From assembly GCA_964517495.1 (NCBI GenBank), contig CAZFER010000128.1, positions 1 to 8,405 of the forward strand: 8,405 nucleotides of DNA, written 5' to 3'. The notes under the pieces are model-generated. The model was not told where the DNA came from, made no database searches, and saw only the letters and a list, made by a program, of their open reading frames with translations. This document shows positions 5,966 through 8,405 of the stretch, in pieces. The position numbers and the translations under genes were made by a program. The stretch is from CAZFER01 sp964517495. GTDB taxonomy: Bacteria; Hinthialibacterota; Hinthialibacteria; Hinthialibacterales; Hinthialibacteraceae. Positions within the stretch are counted from its first letter, which is position 1; each line of letters starts with the position of its first letter.

Positions 5966-6559
5966 TTATGCGATGCCTCGTTTTTGTTCGTAGGCTTGGA
6001 TTTTGTCTTGGTGTTTTAGGGTTAAGGCGATGGAATCGAGGCCTTCCAGCAGGCAATATTTTTTGAAGGGATCAATTTCAAAGGTGATAGTTGATCCTTC
6101 GGGTTTGGTAATGGTTTGTTTTTCTAAATCCACGGTTAGGGTGTATCCCTCGTTCGCCCTGACTTCGTCGAAGAGTTCGTCGATGGTTTCGGAAGGCAAA
6201 ACGATGGGGAGCATGCCATTGTTGAAGCAGTTATTAAAGAAGATATCGGCAAACGATGGCGCCAAAATGCAGCGGAAACCATAATCGTTCAGCGCCCAGG
6301 GGGCGTGTTCACGCGAGGAACCGCAGCCAAAGTTATCCTTGGTAAGCAGGATGGAAGCGCCTTGATATCGGGATTGGTTTAACTCGAAATCCATATTGGG
6401 AGAGCCGTCGGCAAGATAGCGCCAATCATAAAACAGCATATCCCCATAGCCAGTGCGTTCGATACGCTTAAGGAATTGCTTGGGGATGATCTGGTCGGTG
6501 TCAACGTTCAGGGCTTCCAGGGGGGCGACGATGCCAGTTAAGGTTTTAAACGGATTCAT
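5966..6559 (-). CDS. leuD: 3-isopropylmalate dehydratase small subunit LeuD
   Basis: LeuD is the small (swivel-domain) subunit of isopropylmalate isomerase, which converts 2-isopropylmalate to 3-isopropylmalate in leucine biosynthesis in the cytoplasm. The 197-residue length matches the proteobacterial type (about 200). Family marks are NVDTDQIIPKQFLK (18-31), YDWRYL (44-49) and the strong substrate-loop signature NFGCGSSREHAPWAL (76-90), then LAPSFADIFFNNCFNNG (99-115). Its ATG shares bases with the leuC stop codon (TAATG at 6561-6557), so the two are translationally coupled. GGGAG inside the last leuC codons (6568-6572) is the ribosome site, 8 nt upstream. It partners LeuC, which carries the iron-sulfur cluster. 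Confidence 0.97.
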   Translation of the reverse strand: MNPFKTLTGIVAPLEALNVDTDQIIPKQFLKRIERTGYGDMLFYDWRYLADGSPNMDFELNQSRYQGASILLTKDNFGCGSSREHAPWALNDYGFRCILAPSFADIFFNNCFNNGMLPIVLPSETIDELFDEVRANEGYTLTVDLEKQTITKPEGSTITFEIDPFKKYCLLEGLDSIALTLKHQDKIQAYEQKRGIA

Positions 6560-7968
6560 TATTTATACTCCCATGTTCTAATATCGGTGAAATGTCCTTT
6601 AATCGCCGCGGCGACGGCCATCGCGGGGCTGACGAGATGGGTACGCCCGCCTTTGCCCTGCCGACCTTCAAAATTTCGGTTGGAGGTGGAAGCGCAGCGG
6701 TCGCCGGGATTGAGCACATCATCATTCATAGCCAAGCACATTGAACATCCTGCTTCACGCCATTCAAAACCAGCCTCATTGAAGATTTTATCCAATCCTT
6801 CCTTTTCCGCTTGAAGCTTCACCTGTGTGGAACCAGGCACCACCAGGGCTTGTTCGATGTCCGGATGAACATGATGGCCTTTAATGAGTTTGGCGGCAGC
6901 GCGCAGATCTTCAATACGGCCATTAGTGCACGAACCCAGGAACATTTTGTTGATACGTATTTCCTGCATGGGGATACCTTCATCCAGGTCCATATAGGTG
7001 AGTGCTTTTTTCGCTGAAAGGCGGGTGTTGTTGTCCTTAAGTTCAGAAAGCACTGGGGTTTTTCCGTTGATTCCGGTAACCATGCCGGGTGAGGTGCCCC
7101 AGGTGACCTGTGGTTCGATTTCGCCAGCTTCGAGGGTGACAATCTTATCATACGTGCAATCCGGATCAGATGCCCAACTGGACCATTTTTCCACCAGTTC
7201 ATCCCATGATTTATCTTTGGGTAGGTAATCCCGTCCCTTAAGATACTCAAACGTTGTTTGATCGGGGGATATCAGTCCTGCACGGGCTCCCGCCTCGATG
7301 GACATGTTGCAAACCGTCATGCGGCCTTCCATGCTCATGGTACGAAAAACATCGCCGGTATATTCAATGACGTAACCGGTTCCACCTGCCGTGCCGATCT
7401 TGCCGATAATCGCGAGGATCACATCTTTGGGGGTTATTCCGTGTGGCAAGGTTCCGTTAACCCGTACTTCCAGGGTTTTGGAATGCATTTGGGGCAACGT
7501 TTGGGTAGCCAGCACATGTTCCACTTCGCTGGTTCCAATTCCAAAAGCGAGTGCGCCGAATGCGCCGTGGGTGGCGGTGTGCGAATCGCCACATACGATG
7601 GTCATGCCAGGGTTGGTGAGGCCTAATTCCGGGCCGATCACATGGACGATACCATTGCGGCGATCATTCATGTTAAAGCATGCAATGCCAAATTCTTCGC
7701 AATTGGCTTCGAGTGTATCCACCTGTTTTTTTGATAGCGGATCCGCAATTGGGATTGAGCGGTCGGTGGTAGGGATATTGTGGTCCATGGTGGCAAAGGT
7801 CAACTCAGGCCGGCGTACCTTGCGGTTGGCCAGCCGCAGGCCTTCAAAGGCTTGCGGGGAGGTGACCTCATGGATAAAGTGGCGGTCGATATATATCAGA
7901 GGCGTCTTGCCGCTTTCTTCATGTACGACATGAGCGTCCCAGATTTTTTCATATATGTTTTTCGCCAT
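6559..7968 (-). CDS. leuC: 3-isopropylmalate dehydratase large subunit LeuC
   Basis: LeuC is the catalytic subunit of isopropylmalate isomerase, an aconitase-family dehydratase/hydratase with a [4Fe-4S] cluster. The three expected cluster cysteines are Cys347 (in FLGSCTNGRIEDLR, 343-356), Cys408 and Cys411 (in EAGCSMCLAMN, 405-415), almost the same numbers as in E. coli LeuC. Other marks are CGDSHTATHGAFGALAFGIG (126-145) and CASTSNRNFEGRQGKGGRTH (425-444). The chosen ATG at 7968 gives 469 residues, in line with about 466 in E. coli, and has AGAGGT (7976-7981) 7 nt upstream. The frame is open back to 8082, but those 38 extra residues have no family counterpart and would start inside the predicted promoter. 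It forms an operon with leuD (1-bp overlap). Confidence 0.97.
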   Translation of the reverse strand: MAKNIYEKIWDAHVVHEESGKTPLIYIDRHFIHEVTSPQAFEGLRLANRKVRRPELTFATMDHNIPTTDRSIPIADPLSKKQVDTLEANCEEFGIACFNMNDRRNGIVHVIGPELGLTNPGMTIVCGDSHTATHGAFGALAFGIGTSEVEHVLATQTLPQMHSKTLEVRVNGTLPHGITPKDVILAIIGKIGTAGGTGYVIEYTGDVFRTMSMEGRMTVCNMSIEAGARAGLISPDQTTFEYLKGRDYLPKDKSWDELVEKWSSWASDPDCTYDKIVTLEAGEIEPQVTWGTSPGMVTGINGKTPVLSELKDNNTRLSAKKALTYMDLDEGIPMQEIRINKMFLGSCTNGRIEDLRAAAKLIKGHHVHPDIEQALVVPGSTQVKLQAEKEGLDKIFNEAGFEWREAGCSMCLAMNDDVLNPGDRCASTSNRNFEGRQGKGGRTHLVSPAMAVAAAIKGHFTDIRTWEYK

Positions 7969-7975
7969 CGCTTTT

Positions 7976-7981
7976 ACCTCT
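7976..7981 (-). promoter_or_regulatory. Shine-Dalgarno site of leuC
   Basis: On the minus strand AGAGGT lies 7 nt before the ATG ending at 7968. It supports this start over the upstream extension to 8082. Confidence 0.7.
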
Positions 7982-7995
7982 AATCCGATTTGGTG

Positions 7996-8012
7996 ATGAA
8001 CCTTTGGTTCAT
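7996..8012 (-). promoter_or_regulatory. Perfect 7-bp hairpin in the leuC leader
   Basis: ATGAACC (7996-8002), TTT and GGTTCAT (8006-8012) form a perfect palindrome with a 3-nt loop. It sits 28-44 nt upstream of the leuC start, downstream of a TATAAT box. No U-run follows in the leuC direction, so it is not an intrinsic attenuator. It could be an operator or an mRNA-stabilising hairpin. No Leu-codon-rich leader peptide is present. Confidence 0.5.
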
Positions 8013-8082
8013 TCGTGTCAATTGTTCCGTCCCGATTGTTTGAAAGAATAACCTGAAATCGATAGACCGGAGTGAAACACAC

Positions 8083-8088
8083 ATTATA
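8083..8088 (-). promoter_or_regulatory. Candidate -10 box of the leuCD promoter
   Basis: TATAAT, a consensus -10 hexamer, reads on the minus strand and would place the transcription start near 8076, giving a leader of about 108 nt. At 17 bp upstream there is only TTCCCC, a poor match to TTGACA, and no extended TG is present. The promoter is plausible from its position before leuC but is not strong by its -35. Confidence 0.5.
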
Positions 8089-8153
8089 GCCGCGATAACG
8101 GTTTTGGGGAAATGGAGCGGGATGATCCTGGCGAATTGTTAGAAAGGTATGGA

Positions 8154-8324
8154 TTAGAGTGAATTTGTGGTGGCTTCAATAAGCTCATCGATACGCAGGA
8201 AGACGATATCGTCCACTTTTTCGGTTGATATGTGGAAGCGCATGCGTTTGGTGCCTTCCGGTGTATCGATGTCTTGATAGGCAACTTGATTTACTTTACT
8301 TTTTCCACTCTCGTGGGTTTGCAT
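8154..8324 (-). CDS. Small hypothetical protein, 56 residues
   Basis: I read an open frame of 56 codons from ATG (8324-8322) to TAA (8156-8154). The product is hydrophilic and acidic near the C-terminus, with EKVDDIVFLRIDELIEA (35-51) as a possible helix or strand and no membrane segment or signal. I do not recognise the family. It reads in the same direction as leuCD, and its stop is 185 bp before the leuC start. Against it: no clear Shine-Dalgarno site precedes the ATG, and at this length an open frame can be chance. In its favour, the composition is protein-like, unlike the overlapping frame at 8084-8284, which is rich in Ser and Pro and looks spurious. Confidence 0.4.
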   Translation of the reverse strand: MQTHESGKSKVNQVAYQDIDTPEGTKRMRFHISTEKVDDIVFLRIDELIEATTNSL

Positions 8325-8405
8325 GACAGTATTTCGGATAGTGCACGCTTTATTTATGCGTTCTTGAAACTAAGTGAAAACCCGTCTCTTGGTGGACAAG
8401 AAGTT

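Noticed and set aside
5661..6056. A 131-codon minus-strand frame across the convergent gap
   Set aside because: It overlaps the end of the ThuA-like gene antisense and the end of leuD in another frame. Its product is Arg/Pro/His-rich and spurious-looking.
7391..7933. A 180-codon plus-strand frame antisense to leuC
   Set aside because: leuC is certain from its cluster cysteines and signatures. The antisense translation has no recognisable domain.
7978..8010. A 10-codon leader peptide from the ATG inside the leuC leader hairpin
   Set aside because: It contains no leucine codons and has no ribosome site, so it does not fit a leucine attenuation peptide.
7969..8082. A 38-residue N-terminal extension of LeuC
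   Set aside because: ATG 7968 has a good ribosome site and gives the family's usual length. The extension matches no LeuC N-terminus and would begin beside the predicted -10 box.
8084..8284. A 66-codon minus-strand frame upstream of leuC
   Set aside because: Its product is rich in Ser and Pro with no domain. It overlaps the more protein-like 56-residue frame and runs into the candidate TATAAT box.

Overview
The window looks like a chromosomal segment from a Gram-negative-type bacterium of the PVC group (Planctomycetota, Verrucomicrobiota, Lentisphaerota/Kiritimatiellota). This assignment is inferred from gene content: a pair of Tat-exported proteins (a xylose-isomerase-like TIM barrel and a Gfo/Idh/MocA dehydrogenase) followed by a secreted ThuA-like protein is a gene style that is very common in that group. 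Base composition is moderate, near 50% G+C in the leuC line I counted, and gene starts have clear Shine-Dalgarno sites. No rRNA, tRNA, insertion sequence, integrase or CRISPR array was seen.

Layout from left to right. Positions 1-432 hold no convincing gene. They carry a T-rich tract, a short AGGAT array with an exact 9-bp period, and a run of three palindromes that looks like a dispersed extragenic element. Positions 433-2001 (minus strand) encode a 522-residue polytopic membrane protein of the GT-C glycosyltransferase-like type, noticeably AT-rich in places. It is divergent from the next block, and 217 bp of intergenic DNA lies between them.

Positions 2219-5816 (plus strand) are four tightly packed genes: msrA (cytoplasmic methionine sulfoxide reductase), a Tat-exported sugar isomerase/epimerase-like TIM barrel (2745-3677), a Tat-exported Gfo/Idh/MocA oxidoreductase (3698-5044), and a Sec-exported ThuA-like protein (5079-5816). 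For the last three genes the best starts lie downstream of the longest open frame, and each is fixed by a Shine-Dalgarno site and a proper signal peptide. The three exported proteins together suggest sugar oxidation and isomerisation in the cell envelope, possibly via 3-keto-sugars. That function is an inference.

Positions 5966-7968 (minus strand, convergent with the cassette) are leuC and leuD, encoding both subunits of isopropylmalate isomerase of leucine biosynthesis, with TAATG stop/start overlap. Upstream of leuC are a TATAAT box, a leader of roughly 110 nt and a perfect 7-bp hairpin. The 149-bp convergent gap has GGATG repeated at 16-17 bp intervals and no canonical intrinsic terminator. 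Farther right, a possible 56-residue gene (8154-8324, minus) precedes the leuC promoter.

The most interesting item is the exported three-protein sugar module. Next are the non-coding elements: the triple palindrome at 261-330, the two short-period arrays and the leuC leader.
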